In this document: piece by piece, positions 22,075 through 31,966 of the stretch
Numbering within the stretch: the stretch's first letter is position 1
Layout of the letters: every line of letters begins with the position of its first letter
From: Blastocladiella britannica
Taxonomy: Eukaryota; Blastocladiomycota; Blastocladiomycetes; Blastocladiales; Blastocladiaceae
Reading direction: 5' to 3'
Assembly (NCBI GenBank): GCA_025349905.2
Contig: MU624584.1
Location: forward strand, 1-46,307
Length of the DNA: 46,307 nucleotides
Translations under genes and position numbers: made by a program
The notes under the pieces: model-generated
Databases searched by the model: none
Told to the model about the DNA's origin: nothing
Seen by the model: the letters and a program-made list of their open reading frames with translations, nothing else

Positions 22075-22857
22075 TCACAACGCCTGCGTCAGCACCACCG
22101 TCAGGAAATCGTAGTACGCGATCTGAATGACCCCCGTGCGGTTGGTGTCCCGCTGCTGGAACGCGCGCGTGAGGCCCTGCATGGTCACGCAGCACTGCAC
22201 GAACGCGTCGAACGTGATCGCGCCCGCGCCCTGCTGGTCGTACTTGCGGACCAGGATCGTGCAGATCTCGGGGGTCAGGTTGAACCCAAACTGGGCCAGC
22301 GCCTGCTGCAGCTCGCGGGTGTCGATGGATCCGCTGTTGTCCTTGTCCTATTCTCATACTGATTGTCAATTTACGTTGATCTTGATTGAATAAAGAAGAA
22401 ATAGCGTACAAAGGAACGGAAGTGGTAGTTCCACTGGCTAATGTACTGCCAGATCGAGCAAAACTCGTTGAAGTCGATTTGCCCTGCTTAACTTGTTTGG
22501 TTATTACTTTCATTTTAACGATATTATGAAAAGGACAACGTACCCGACCGGTCAAAGTCCATCAGGTTGCACTAGTATATAACAGCGTATGAGTCTACAA
22601 TAACTCAATTATAATTTAAAAAAAAAAAGCATACAAGCATGCGGCACGTCTCCACGTTGAACGACGTGTAGCCAAGAAGACCGAGCAGCGTGTGCAGCTC
22701 CTGCGCCGAAATGGTGCCCGAGCGGTTGGTGTCTGCCTGCTGGAAGCGCTGGCTGAATATCCATTTATTCAGTCAAATCACTCAATATCTTGAAAGTTAT
22801 ATATAAGAGCGCATACTAGAGCTGGTTCACTTGGTCCTGGCTGAGGGGTTGGGCCAT
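22075..22857 (-). CDS. Penta-EF-hand calcium-binding protein (ALG-2/PDCD6-like), copy B
   Basis: Five exons (minus): 22857-22817, 22752-22635, 22571-22544, 22483-22410, 22347-22075; 177 aa. The product parallels copy A hand for hand: EF1 ADTNRSGTISAQE, EF2 DFDRSGQIDFNE (split by an intron), EF3 DKDNSGSIDTRE and degenerate EF4 and EF5. The last exon is the same length as in copy A (273 nt) and its product is about 75-80% identical by eye. Three intron positions and phases match copy A; the 60-bp intron at 22543-22484, inside the EF2 loop and in phase 1, is unique to this copy. The shared order and orientation show a local tandem duplication. Confidence 0.9.
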
Positions 22858-22960
22858 TTTTTTTTTTTAATTATACGCTGTATATTCTGGTTCGTTACGA
22901 AAGAGCGATCGTCCTTGTGGCGCTCGTCATTTCCGCAACACACCAAGGCAAGCAAGCAAC

Positions 22961-24073
22961 TCACACCACGACAGACAGCGTCCACGGCAGCATCTCACCA
23001 GCAAGGAACGGCACCACCTGCACGGGCTTCTTGATCCCGTCCTCGTTCTCGGCCTCCAAGTCCGCCACCGTGATCGACGCCGGCACCCGCGTCCCCTTGA
23101 CCGCCTTGCCCTCCGCATCCACTTCCGGGTGATACGTCAGCACCACCGGGCGCTCCGTAGGCACGGGAATCTTGTAGAATTGGCGCCCAAACACGCACGC
23201 AAACCCTTCCAGCGCATCGAGCATGCCCTCGCGGTGCATGACGGTCGCCAAGTACTGCAAGGGAAAGAGCGACGTAAAGACTCCCGCGGGCGCGCGCGCC
23301 GATTCTTTGGCGTGGCGCGGGTGCGGCGCCGAGTCGGTCCCCAAAAAGAACCGCGGGTGTTTAGCCTTGACGATCGCGCGCAACGCGTCGCGGTCCGCGT
23401 ACGTCTTGGCGACGGGCTTGCAGAACGCGTGCGGCAAGCCCGCCCAGTCGTCGACGGTTAGGAACAGGTGGTGCACCGTCAGTGACGCGGCGACGGTATC
23501 GCCCAGCCGCTGAACAAGCTCCACGGCCGCAGCCGTGGTCGCGTGCTCCAAGATGATGCGGAGCCGCGGGAAATCGGCGTGCAGTTTCTGCAGCTGATCC
23601 AGGAACCGTTCCTCGGCGTTCATGACCGTGATGTTGAGCTTGGCCGACGACGGGCACTCGCCGTGCAAGTGCAGGATCAGCCCGTGATCCTGCATGGCCG
23701 CAAACACTTCGTAGTACCGGTCGTACGACTCGACGCCGGCCGTGCTGTTGGTGGTGACCCCACGCGGGTACGATTTCACGCCCGTAATCCCCGCTGCTGC
23801 GGCGTTCGCGATCTCGGCCGGAGTCAACTCGGGGGTCAAGTACAGCGTCATCAGGAACTCGGCGGTCGGGTGCAGGGCATGTAACTCGGCCTTGTACGCC
23901 TGGGCCATGGCGACGGTGGTGATCGGCGGGACCAGGTTGGGCATGACCAGGAACGTCGACACGCCCGTTTGCTGCAGGGCCGGAGTCACGGTGCGCATCA
24001 TGACGCCGTGCCGAAGGTGCACGTGCATGTCGGCGGCCAGGGGCAGTCGGATCTCTTGCTGTTGAGTGGACAT
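22961..24073 (-). CDS. URA4: Dihydroorotase (monofunctional, PyrC/URA4 type)
   Basis: It cyclises carbamoyl-aspartate to dihydroorotate in de novo pyrimidine synthesis. A single exon; the start at 24073 gives 370 aa, the usual length. Metal-site motifs are in order: ADMHVHLR (His pair), GVKSYPRG (the Lys carbamylated in the family), ILHLHGE, LEHATT and FLGTDSAPHPRH (catalytic Asp). The ATG at 24073 has A at -3. An upstream in-frame ATG at 24139 would add 22 Arg-rich residues (MLSRLGPIRRFFPTLTK...) that resemble a mitochondrial presequence but has a weaker context (T at -3). I prefer the shorter form. Confidence 0.95.
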   Translation of the reverse strand: MSTQQQEIRLPLAADMHVHLRHGVMMRTVTPALQQTGVSTFLVMPNLVPPITTVAMAQAYKAELHALHPTAEFLMTLYLTPELTPAEIANAAAAGITGVKSYPRGVTTNSTAGVESYDRYYEVFAAMQDHGLILHLHGECPSSAKLNITVMNAEERFLDQLQKLHADFPRLRIILEHATTAAAVELVQRLGDTVAASLTVHHLFLTVDDWAGLPHAFCKPVAKTYADRDALRAIVKAKHPRFFLGTDSAPHPRHAKESARAPAGVFTSLFPLQYLATVMHREGMLDALEGFACVFGRQFYKIPVPTERPVVLTYHPEVDAEGKAVKGTRVPASITVADLEAENEDGIKKPVQVVPFLAGEMLPWTLSVVV

Positions 24074-24526
24074 TGTGGTCCTTGTTACTTTGGTGAGAGT
24101 CGGAAAGAATCGGCGGATTGGTCCGAGCCTCGAGAGCATTCACAAAATTTTGAAATTTTGGGATTGGAAAGAGAGGATCGCTGTCGTCCAGAGTAAAGAT
24201 CGACCTCGCCCATGAACCACGCGTCTGACACAGTTCGGCCATCAGAGGTCGTACCCAAGGGGGATCCAGGATAGACCACAACACGCCGTTCAAGATCAAC
24301 CATTCACGTGTAAGTATTTTTTGCAAAATTCATCAACTTTTCTTCTCTTTCGCCCACCACCATTTGGCCCTAATCGAGTCAACACCAAACCAACCGAGAC
24401 TCGCTCTCATTTGTCAAAAAAAAAAAAGCTGCTGTGCATGCACGAATCGCCCCCCCAAGTGATCTCTCCTGCCCCTTCCTTTTGCCCCACCACCACCCAT
24501 TTTAGATAAATATTTCAACTGCAATC
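24074..24526. promoter_or_regulatory. Divergent intergenic region between dihydroorotase and eIF5
   Basis: About 450 bp with no convincing coding exon. It includes the possible N-terminal extension of dihydroorotase (24074-24139), a CAAAATTTTG palindrome near 24142-24151, a CACGTG E-box at 24305-24310 and an A11-12 tract near 24416-24428. GTAAGT at 24310-24315 and TTTTAG ending at 24505 could bound a 5'-UTR intron of the eIF5 gene; this is speculative. Confidence 0.4.
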
Positions 24527-25992
24527 ATGTCGCTCATCAACATTGGCGGTGACAAGGATGACATGTTCTACCGTTACAAGATGCCTCGTACGTTATATTT
24601 TTTTTCCGATGAACCAATAAAATACTCATATGAACAACATGTAAAACAGCGGTCCAGGCCAAGAACGAGGGCAAAGGCAACGGCGTCAAGACCGTGATCC
24701 CCAACATCAACGAGGTGGGCCGTGCGCTTGCCCGCCCGCCCATGTACCCGATCAAGTTCTTTGGGACCGAGCTCGGCGCGCAGACCAAGCACGAGCCCAA
24801 GAACGACCGGTACATTATCAACGGCACCCACGATGCCCAGAAGCTGCAGGACCTGCTGACGGTCTTTATAGACAAGTTTGTGCTGTGCGGCGCGTGCGGC
24901 AACCCGGAGACCAACCTTGTATGTACATTTTTTATGTGTTTTTTTTATTTTACTGCAGTTGCTTACGCGTACCATTTTATGAAAAGAAAATCATTGACGG
25001 CATGATCGAGCGCCACTGCATGGCCTGCGGCAAGGTCACCGACATTGACATGCGCCATAAGCTCACCACCTACATTCTGAGCCACCCGCCGGAGGGCGCA
25101 GTGGTCTCGGGCGGCAAGAAGGGGCCCAAGGGGTATTGTACCTTACCTCCATATTTCAGAGAGAGAAACAAACTAACGTATAAGAACATATAGAAAGCGC
25201 GGAAAGGGCGCCAAGATGAGCAAGGAGGCGACGCCCGCCGGTTCCGACGACGAGAACGGTGATGACGCCGGGTCCGGCGACGAGCTGCACAAGCAGATCA
25301 TGTCGGATGCGCGGCAGCTGGCCGAGTCGCAAATGGCCGATGCCGACTGGGCCGACGAGGACTTGTCGCCCGAGGCGCGTAAAGCCCGGCAAGCTGAGCT
25401 GTTGGCTGGCGTGGAGCAGTTGGCGGTCTCTAGCAAGTCGAGTAAAGGCAAGGGCAAGGCCGGAAAGGCCAGCAAGAAGGCGGCCGCCACTGGGTCGGAC
25501 GACGAGGACGACGACTTGGACTCGGACCCGCTGGATGCGCTGGCGCAGTTTGTGGCCGCGAAACCCGCCGCCACGGTGGCCACGATCCTGGCCGAGGTCA
25601 AGGAAAACGGGATCCCCAACCACCTGGCGTCACACGTGCTGGCGCAGGTGCTGATTCGCACCGACACCATTGCCGCCGACTTGAAGGCGCGCGCTCCCCT
25701 GTTCAAGAAGCTCAACGCGGGCAACTCGCGGGCCATGAAGTACTTTTTGGGCGGGCTCGAGCGACTGGTGGCCGAGAACGACGCGTTCAAGAAGGTGCCT
25801 GTCATGCTCAAGACCGTGTACGAGCAGGACTTGGCCGACGACCACGCCATCCTCAAGTGGGGAGGGCGCGTCACCAAGAAGTGGACGGGCAAGAAGGAGC
25901 TGGGTAAGAAGGTCCGGGAGTCTGCCGAGGTGTTCCTCGAGTGGCTCAAGGAGGAGGATGAGGACGAGGAGGACAGTGAGGAGGACGAGTAA
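24527..25992 (+). CDS. TIF5: Eukaryotic translation initiation factor 5 (eIF5)
   Basis: Four exons: 24527-24587, 24650-24918, 24987-25132, 25194-25992; 424 aa. eIF5 is the GTPase-activating protein for eIF2 in the 43S complex and promotes start-codon selection. The N-terminal domain begins [20 protein letters not shown], followed by [18 protein letters not shown] zinc-binding C4 site is formed by CGACGNPET and, across intron 2, CMACGK. An Asp/Glu-rich linker leads to a W2-type HEAT domain (~270-410) with the [20 protein letters not shown] region. The acidic C-terminus ([13 protein letters not shown]) is the eIF2-beta/eIF1-binding AA-box type. It converges with the ThrE-like gene, with 31 bp between stops. 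Confidence 0.95.
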
Positions 25993-26023
25993 GTTAATTC
26001 ATCTTCATTTTTGTGTATTTTCA

Positions 26024-28336
26024 TTACAGTGTCATGGACGCCATCTTGCTCTTGCGGGCCATAGGGAACAGCATCAGGCTGGACAGGTACAGGCCGATTG
26101 ACAGCGAGATGGCGCGCAGGATCATGTCCAGCGCAAAGCTCGTGGATCCATTGAGATCGTCTGTCATGAGCATCGCTGACCCTTTGACGCCAATCACGCC
26201 TGGGGTCAACCAAAAGATCCCCGCCATGATGTTGGCAATCGCCAGATCGTCCTTGTACCGCGCGTACAGGTGCGAGACGATGCCAATCATGAAAGCCGCG
26301 AGCGCCGCCGACGCGTCCTTGGTAAAGACCAAGCTCGCGATCCGGAGTGCTGTTGTATTTTTTTTGGGTGTCAAATCTTGATCACGGCAGCATCAAGAAA
26401 AAGAGAAGGACAGACGTACTGAAAAGCGCGGTAGCGCTGGTTAAAAACATGCCGAGCCACTGGCTCGGCCTTCCACGCAATACAATGTTGATGCACAGGG
26501 ACATGGGAATGAACACCAGGAACATGAGCCCGAGATCTGACTGCACGCGCACCGTGTTGGGTCGTGTCGCCGAGTCCATGCACCGCAGTTGCTCGGTGTC
26601 CTTGGACAAGTCGACGCCCGGGAACCCCTGCGCATTGATCCACGTCACCATCCGCGCGCCCATGGCTAACCCAAACCCGAGCTTGACCGATCGCACAAAC
26701 GAGTAAAACATGCGCACGGTACCTGAGACCAGGTTGCGCGCAGCGAGCTCGACCATGGACAGGGTCCTATTTTGTCAATCGCAATACATGCATGAGTATT
26801 CACATGCTTTCCTGAAAAAAAATGACAGTACATACATTAGCGTCCCAGGAAAGTAGTTGAAGCAGGCAAACATGGTCACGCTGCCAAAACACAGGTCGCT
26901 GCCGACCCCGAGCTCGACCACTTTGCCCACGATTGCCAGGGTCATTGGGACCAGCACTTCTAGAGCGTTGATCCGATACAGCTCGCCAAAATGCGAGAGC
27001 ACTCCATTCAACGTGCCGAGCACCAGCGTCAGGACCAAGTCCTGCCAAGTTGCGGACGACCTGCTCATCATTTTTTTTTCTCGTCAAGCTCGTCCATTTC
27101 GCCTGCAGGATCTCAAAGTAAATGGAAACGCACAACATGAGCACCATCAACATGGCAGTAAACCCAGTAGCAAGGATGCGGATCCACGGCGGCAGCTCGC
27201 CGGATGTATCAGCGACGCGCTCGAGTTCGCGCAGGAACCACTCAATCTCGCCATCGTTAAGAGTCAGGATTTGCGACGGGTCAAAGAAGGCCGTCCCATC
27301 GCTCGTGGCTGACGTGGGCGTTTCGGCCGGCTGACCCGGTAGTGTCGAGGACAGCGGTGATACCATGATAAAGCCGGAAGGTGATAGTGCCACCGCGCCT
27401 TTCCGCTGCTGCCGCAGGCCAATGGGCCGACCATTCAATGGCTCTGTCAGGGCTTCGACCGACGCAAACGTACCTCCGTCTCGTGGAACACGACTTCCAC
27501 CAGTCGGTCGAGGAAGCCCTGCGGTTGCGACCGCCAAGGGTTGCTTCTTGGTAATTGGCTGCTTTTCGGACGCATCTCCAAGCAGCCCCGCGTTGTCGTC
27601 ATGAGCGTTTTCAGCGTCTTCATCGTCGCCGTCGCCGATCTCGAACTTGGACGCATCGGCCATGGCTGCAGTGCTTCGAGGCGACACCGCGGCCACTGAC
27701 GATGCACCACCAGTCAAAGCATTGCTGGCACTGGACGAGGCATCAGGATGAGGAGAAGAAGGAGAAGCGTGCTGAAGCCGGTGCGCCTCCTTCGCAACCT
27801 CGCACTGCAGGACCAGTTTCCGAGCCCACTTGTCGACTTCTTGGAGCTTGCCCATGTTCTGGCCCTGTAGTCCTTTCACAATGTACGTTTGTGGCCAGAT
27901 TGCGGGCGACCCGTCTCCAAAGGCAAGCACCACTGCGTTTGGTAGCGACAGGATCGAGAGCGGGATCCCGAGACCGTCGGCGGCGGCTTGCACTCGCACT
28001 ATGAATTCTCTGCTCGTCAGCAAAATGATCTTCCAATAGCACAAGCATATGTGACGAACATTCAACGCGATACAATGGCGCGCCATAAGCAAATAATGCC
28101 TTGGTGAGCCGTAACAACAGCTTCTGGGCCTTGAGTACTTGTGCGTGGACTGCCGGGTCAACATTTCCAGGGATTGCAATCATTTTCTTTTGGGAATGAC
28201 CAGATTTCTCGTCATGACCAGGAACCAAGAGCCCGCCGCCACCATGTGAGATCGCGACGTGATCCACATCGCCAATGGCGGTGGTAGTCGAGGAAGCCGG
28301 CGATCGGATGGGCGATAGTGCAATAGGAGCAGTCAT
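26024..28336 (-). CDS. ThrE/DUF1212 membrane protein (Prm10-like)
   Basis: Five exons (minus): 28336-28060, 27998-27134, 27060-26836, 26766-26420, 26349-26024; 679 aa. The N-terminal cytosolic ThrE domain starts LLLRLTKALFAYGAPLYRVE and continues across intron 1 to LGIPLSILSLPNAVVLAFGD. A long low-complexity acidic insert of roughly 170 residues comes next, then IEWFLRELERV. About ten hydrophobic helices form the two ThrE membrane halves, with RNLVSGTVRMFYS and GIFWLTPGVIGVKGSAML as family landmarks. The bacterial family exports threonine/serine; yeast Prm10 is its pheromone-regulated homologue of unknown transport role. Introns 1 and 2 were placed by frame and motif continuity (donors GTTCGT and GTGCGT). 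Confidence 0.85.
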
Positions 28337-28453
28337 TGGTAAATGGTTTTTATGGTGGAAATTATTCGCGCGGCAAGAGATGCGATGGGAATTTAGTGGG
28401 AGGATAGATTTGATGGCACAAATCGGCCGATCTAACAAATAATACAAAATACA

Positions 28454-29097
28454 TTAAGCCGATCCAGAGGAGCTTGCAGCAGCAGCAGATGCAGATGATG
28501 CAGCACTGCTTTCGGATTCCTGCACGTCCTCGGTATCATCGTCCATGTCTGGATCCATGTGCTTGAGCAGCTCCACTGCAACATTTTCATGGCTCGCGTC
28601 CTGCGCCTCAATCAATGGCGACTTGCCGGCCTTGTTGGTCAACTGTTAACCATAAAGGTTGGGTGAGTGAGAACCAGTGAGTCCAAAATGAAAAGAACAA
28701 ACAGTGAGGTCGGCCCCAGCAGCAATCAAGGCAGTGACAATCTCCACGTGTCCATTCAATGCGGCCCAGTGCATCGGCGTGTTACCTTGCTCGTTGGCGG
28801 CGTTGACGTGCACGCCCGCGAGCTTTTCCAGCAGGAATTGCACGATATCTGGCGTTGGATTTAAAATGAGATGGCATTGCCCATCATTCCAGTTGATGGA
28901 CATGTACCAAGGTGGCCATTGGCACTGGCCATGTGAAGCGCTGTGTTGCCCGCGTCATTGCCTCGCGCAAGCACCGCGCCGGCGTCGAGGGGTGCGTTCT
29001 CGGCCACGAGCCGCGCAAGCTCCTCCTTCAGCTCGTCCATCTCGCCGTACCGCGCGCACAGTAGGAGTTCCGATACGTCAATGTCAATGGCAGTCAT
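28454..29097 (-). CDS. YAR1: Ankyrin-repeat protein, Yar1-like
   Basis: Three exons (minus): 29097-28908, 28848-28703, 28642-28454; 174 aa. Two clear ankyrin repeats (NTALHMASANGHLDIVQFLL, the second half restored across intron 1, and NTPMHWAALNGHVEIVTALI) are preceded by an N-terminal helix pair (LLLCARYGEMDELKEELARL). After them come NKAGKSPLIEAQ and an acidic region (DPDMDDDTEDVQESES), then a Ser/Ala tail. The layout and wording match yeast Yar1, the dedicated chaperone that shields ribosomal protein S3 (uS3) before it joins pre-40S particles. Generic ankyrin proteins are the alternative, but the length and acidic tail favour Yar1. Confidence 0.8.
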
Positions 29098-29162
29098 TTG
29101 TTATAGTGGTACTTGTTCAAAAAGAGCGGTTGTTTTTTGAGGCATCACATGTCAAGTCGCAA

Positions 29163-31088
29163 CTAAAACCGCAGCAACCGGCCATAGTCCGGACCATCAT
29201 CCTCATGCTCGCCGCCATACTTGGCAGGATCGATCCCTTGTGCTTGCCACCACCGCTGGAGCCGCTGCTGCCGACCCGCCACCGGGGGCTGACCGCGTAT
29301 AACCAGCGCGGCGGCCGAGCACTTGAGCGGCAGCACGTCGCGGTGGTCCAGCCACCACTTGACCGCCTTGAGCTGTTCCGATGCGCTGGCGCCATCCACG
29401 GCATGTGAAGTGTACATCATTGGCAGCCCGCCGCTTTGGTGCTCGGACAGCCACCAGTTTAGCGCTGCTCGGTTGGCCCAGGCGCTGGCGGAATCGACTG
29501 CAGCTGCCGTGTACTCGAGCGGGTAATGGGGGAGCACGCTGTCCTTCCACCACCGCAAGATCCCGACACGCATGCACTTGTCAATGGCATCGTGCGAGTA
29601 CCGGAACGGGTACCGCTCTGGGTTCTCGAGGCTCTTGCGCAGCCATAATTGAAGGACCGGGAGCTGCCCGTACTGTGAGGCCTTGTCGACCGCGCGCTCC
29701 GTGTACTTGAGCCGACCCGGGGTATGCTCGAGCAGCCATGCCAGGGTATCGACGTCGCCTTTACTGCTCACGTCTTCCATCAACTTATGAGAGTACTTGA
29801 GCTGGTGCCCGTGGTGCCGCATTACGTCCAACACATGTGTTCTGCCGCGAATCACCAGGTCCGCGACCATTTCGCGTTTGGCCAGCAGCGGCAAGAGTTT
29901 TTTAGGGCCGAGGTGTGTCATCGCCCACTCAAAGACGCGCATTTGACCCGTCACCACCGCCTGCCTGCACGCCAGAGCCAGGGTCGACTTGGACCCACGC
30001 GGGAGAACCGACAACCAGAATGCAAGCACTCGGACGTGCCCCTTGTCAGCTGCAATGTGAATGAACCGAAATTTCTGCGATTTGGCAAATGCCACCGCGT
30101 TCTTGAGGGGCATCCCGCGGTACTCGATCCACCCAGCGAGCACGTCAGCGCGCCCGGCAATAGACGCTTCAATGAGCATCGCGTGGTCGCGCAACGGCGA
30201 GTCCAGCACTCCTTCGATGGTGCGGTGCAAGTCGATGATGGCCCCAACGTCCAGCGACATGAAGGACGCGGGGAAATTGAGCGCATTGATATTCGCAGCC
30301 GTGAGCATGATGATATTGGACAACGGTCCGCGGGGCGATATCCACCAGGCAATGGTCGCAGTCTTCTTGAACCGAACCGCCTTCTTGAGCATTGGCTGGT
30401 CGAAGACTTGTGGGAACCGCACGAACCACCACTCGAGCACGGGGATGTGGTCGTTGAGCATGGCCCGGGTGACGCATGCGCGGGCTTCGTCCACGGAGCA
30501 GATCGTGGGTTCAAGATTGGTCATATCGCGGACATGTCGTGTCTCCCACCAGGAGAGAACTTGCGGGCGGCCGGCCATGGACGCAACCAGGAGCGGCTTG
30601 AAGTCGTGGACGTACGTGCGCAACGGGCGATATTCGTTGCTGTTGATCATCAGCTGTTGTAGATCCATTTCCGACCCTTCGTTTCCATCGACGACTGCAC
30701 TGTCGGCCGTTCGAAGTAAGCTATCGTTGCAGTGACGCTCTAGCCAGTCGAGCACGTGCACGTGGCCGGCGTGGGTAGCGTGCCATCGAAGATCGGCCTG
30801 TCTTTCACGCGATGGAGTTGTTGAACTAGGCAACAGCAAGTACTGGCGCCGTAATTCCAGCACATCGATCCGGCCCGAGGTCACGGTGCGCTCCATGGAG
30901 CAGTGCGGAAATAGTTGAAGCGCTGCACGGGTCGTCCGCGGGAGGTTATGGTGGGAAGCGACGCGGACCAGAGATTCCACGAGCGGACAGTCGACGTGTT
31001 CGGGATTGTTGTGATCCAGCGTCGCCAGGTGCAGTTCGGGCGCCAGCGCGGCAAACAGGATCCTGTCAGTAAGTTCCCAGGGCAGCAT
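29163..31088 (-). CDS. WW-ended repeat protein 1 (ankyrin-like solenoid, F-box-like N-terminus)
   Basis: A single exon of 641 aa. It opens with MLPWELTDRILFAALAPEL, which resembles the LPxE...I motif of an F-box. The rest is a solenoid of degenerate ankyrin-like units in which short helices carry AVDxASxxxxLxxLxWWL-type repeats, for example AVDSASAWANRAALNWWLSE and AVDGASASEQLKAVKWWLDH. The paired Trp at the end of a helix recurs many times, spaced about 35-60 residues apart. It is paralogous in layout to the gene at 35410-37227. No catalytic motif, signal peptide or membrane segment is seen. Large families of such proteins are known in Blastocladiomycota genomes; I infer a binding or adaptor role only. 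Confidence 0.8.
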   Translation of the reverse strand: MLPWELTDRILFAALAPELHLATLDHNNPEHVDCPLVESLVRVASHHNLPRTTRAALQLFPHCSMERTVTSGRIDVLELRRQYLLLPSSTTPSRERQADLRWHATHAGHVHVLDWLERHCNDSLLRTADSAVVDGNEGSEMDLQQLMINSNEYRPLRTYVHDFKPLLVASMAGRPQVLSWWETRHVRDMTNLEPTICSVDEARACVTRAMLNDHIPVLEWWFVRFPQVFDQPMLKKAVRFKKTATIAWWISPRGPLSNIIMLTAANINALNFPASFMSLDVGAIIDLHRTIEGVLDSPLRDHAMLIEASIAGRADVLAGWIEYRGMPLKNAVAFAKSQKFRFIHIAADKGHVRVLAFWLSVLPRGSKSTLALACRQAVVTGQMRVFEWAMTHLGPKKLLPLLAKREMVADLVIRGRTHVLDVMRHHGHQLKYSHKLMEDVSSKGDVDTLAWLLEHTPGRLKYTERAVDKASQYGQLPVLQLWLRKSLENPERYPFRYSHDAIDKCMRVGILRWWKDSVLPHYPLEYTAAAVDSASAWANRAALNWWLSEHQSGGLPMMYTSHAVDGASASEQLKAVKWWLDHRDVLPLKCSAAALVIRGQPPVAGRQQRLQRWWQAQGIDPAKYGGEHEDDGPDYGRLLRF

Positions 31089-31194
31089 TTTCTATTATTA
31101 ATATGGTGTATTTATATTTTCCCATACTCAGCGGGCACAAACCCCTAACAATCGGATACTCGGCTCCGTTTGGGCCACTATTCCCGTCATCTAC

Positions 31195-31827
31195 TCATAC
31201 ACGGTTATAGGCCGGGAGCTCGACTTGGTTGCGCAAACCCGGTGGGCCTTGGCAGCAATGTTCGATGGCGAGAGCATCACGGTTTCACCACTGGCTCTTG
31301 CAGTTAACGCTGGGGCAGCGCAGCAAGTGCCGTACCTCGCGATACTCTTGGACGCCGTCGCCGGCGTGGTGGGGGTGGACGGGGACGCATGGGTGCTCGA
31401 CCAGTCCATGACACGTTGGGCACATGCTCGAGGTCCTGAACTCGTTCACGTGCAGCAGCAAAAACTCGTCGGCGAGCACGCGGTGAAGGCCCACACCCAT
31501 CGTCGACCGGCCGCCACGGAACGACCAGTCCCCATACAGCAGCGCACCGTCCACCACCTCGGCTGGCAGCACACCAGCCGGCGCCTCGATGGGCGCAGTG
31601 AACGCAACCTTGATGCGGTTCACAAGCATGGCGATCGACGCTTTTCTTTGGGTAAGCGAGCGATACCGGCGCCGGCGGTGCGAGATGGTCGCGTAGAGAT
31701 GCTTGAGTGGGGTGGCCACCTCCAGTCGACGCATCAGGTAGGCGTGGAATGCCGCCAGCTCGCAGCTGCGTGCTGAGTGGCCGTCCGCACCGAGGCTGGA
31801 CTGGAGTTCCTTGAGTTCCGTGGCATT
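31195..31827 (-). pseudogene. Fanzor (eukaryotic TnpB-like nuclease) remnant, C-terminal part
   Basis: A decayed open frame read on the minus strand. From the 5' side it shows ATELKELQSSLGADG, a helix with Arg-rich RRRRYRSLTQRKAS and MLVNRIK, then LLYGDWSFRGG (RuvC-II region, 31533-31525 for GDW), VNEFRTSSMCPTC (the RTS and first zinc-ribbon Cys pair typical of Fanzor/TnpB), RCPSVNCKSQW (second Cys pair) and NRDALAIEHC (RuvC-III Asp, ~31278). An in-frame TGA at 31287-31285 splits the second Cys pair from NRD. Another in-frame stop lies just upstream of the first recognisable residues, and the N-terminal half (guide-RNA-binding domains and RuvC-I) is absent. Intact Fanzors are RNA-guided nucleases carried by mobile elements. 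No terminal repeats were seen. Confidence 0.8.
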
Positions 31828-31966
31828 TCACGAAACTCTACATGTTCTGGGAAATGCCTGTGTGTGGCGTGGACTTGCTACATCAGGGAAAACTTCCGAA
31901 ACAAATTCGGGCACTGCAGAAAAAGCTCTCTTTCACACACCAATACCAATATTTTACGACAGAACC
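31828..31966. promoter_or_regulatory. Upstream region of the P2X gene
   Basis: 139 bp between the broken edge of the Fanzor remnant and the P2X start codon. It includes a CCAAT-type stretch (accaataccaat, ~31939-31950) just before the ATG, and no TATA box. The P2X promoter must lie here or inside the nuclease remnant. Confidence 0.35.

Noticed and set aside
21122..22857. MICU-type regulators of the adjacent MCU gene
   Set aside because: The proteins have five EF hands, no presequence and the length and spacing of ALG-2/sorcin, not MICU.
31089..31966. Intact transposable element around the Fanzor fragment
   Set aside because: No terminal inverted repeats, target-site duplication or transposase were visible, and the flanks run directly into neighbouring genes.
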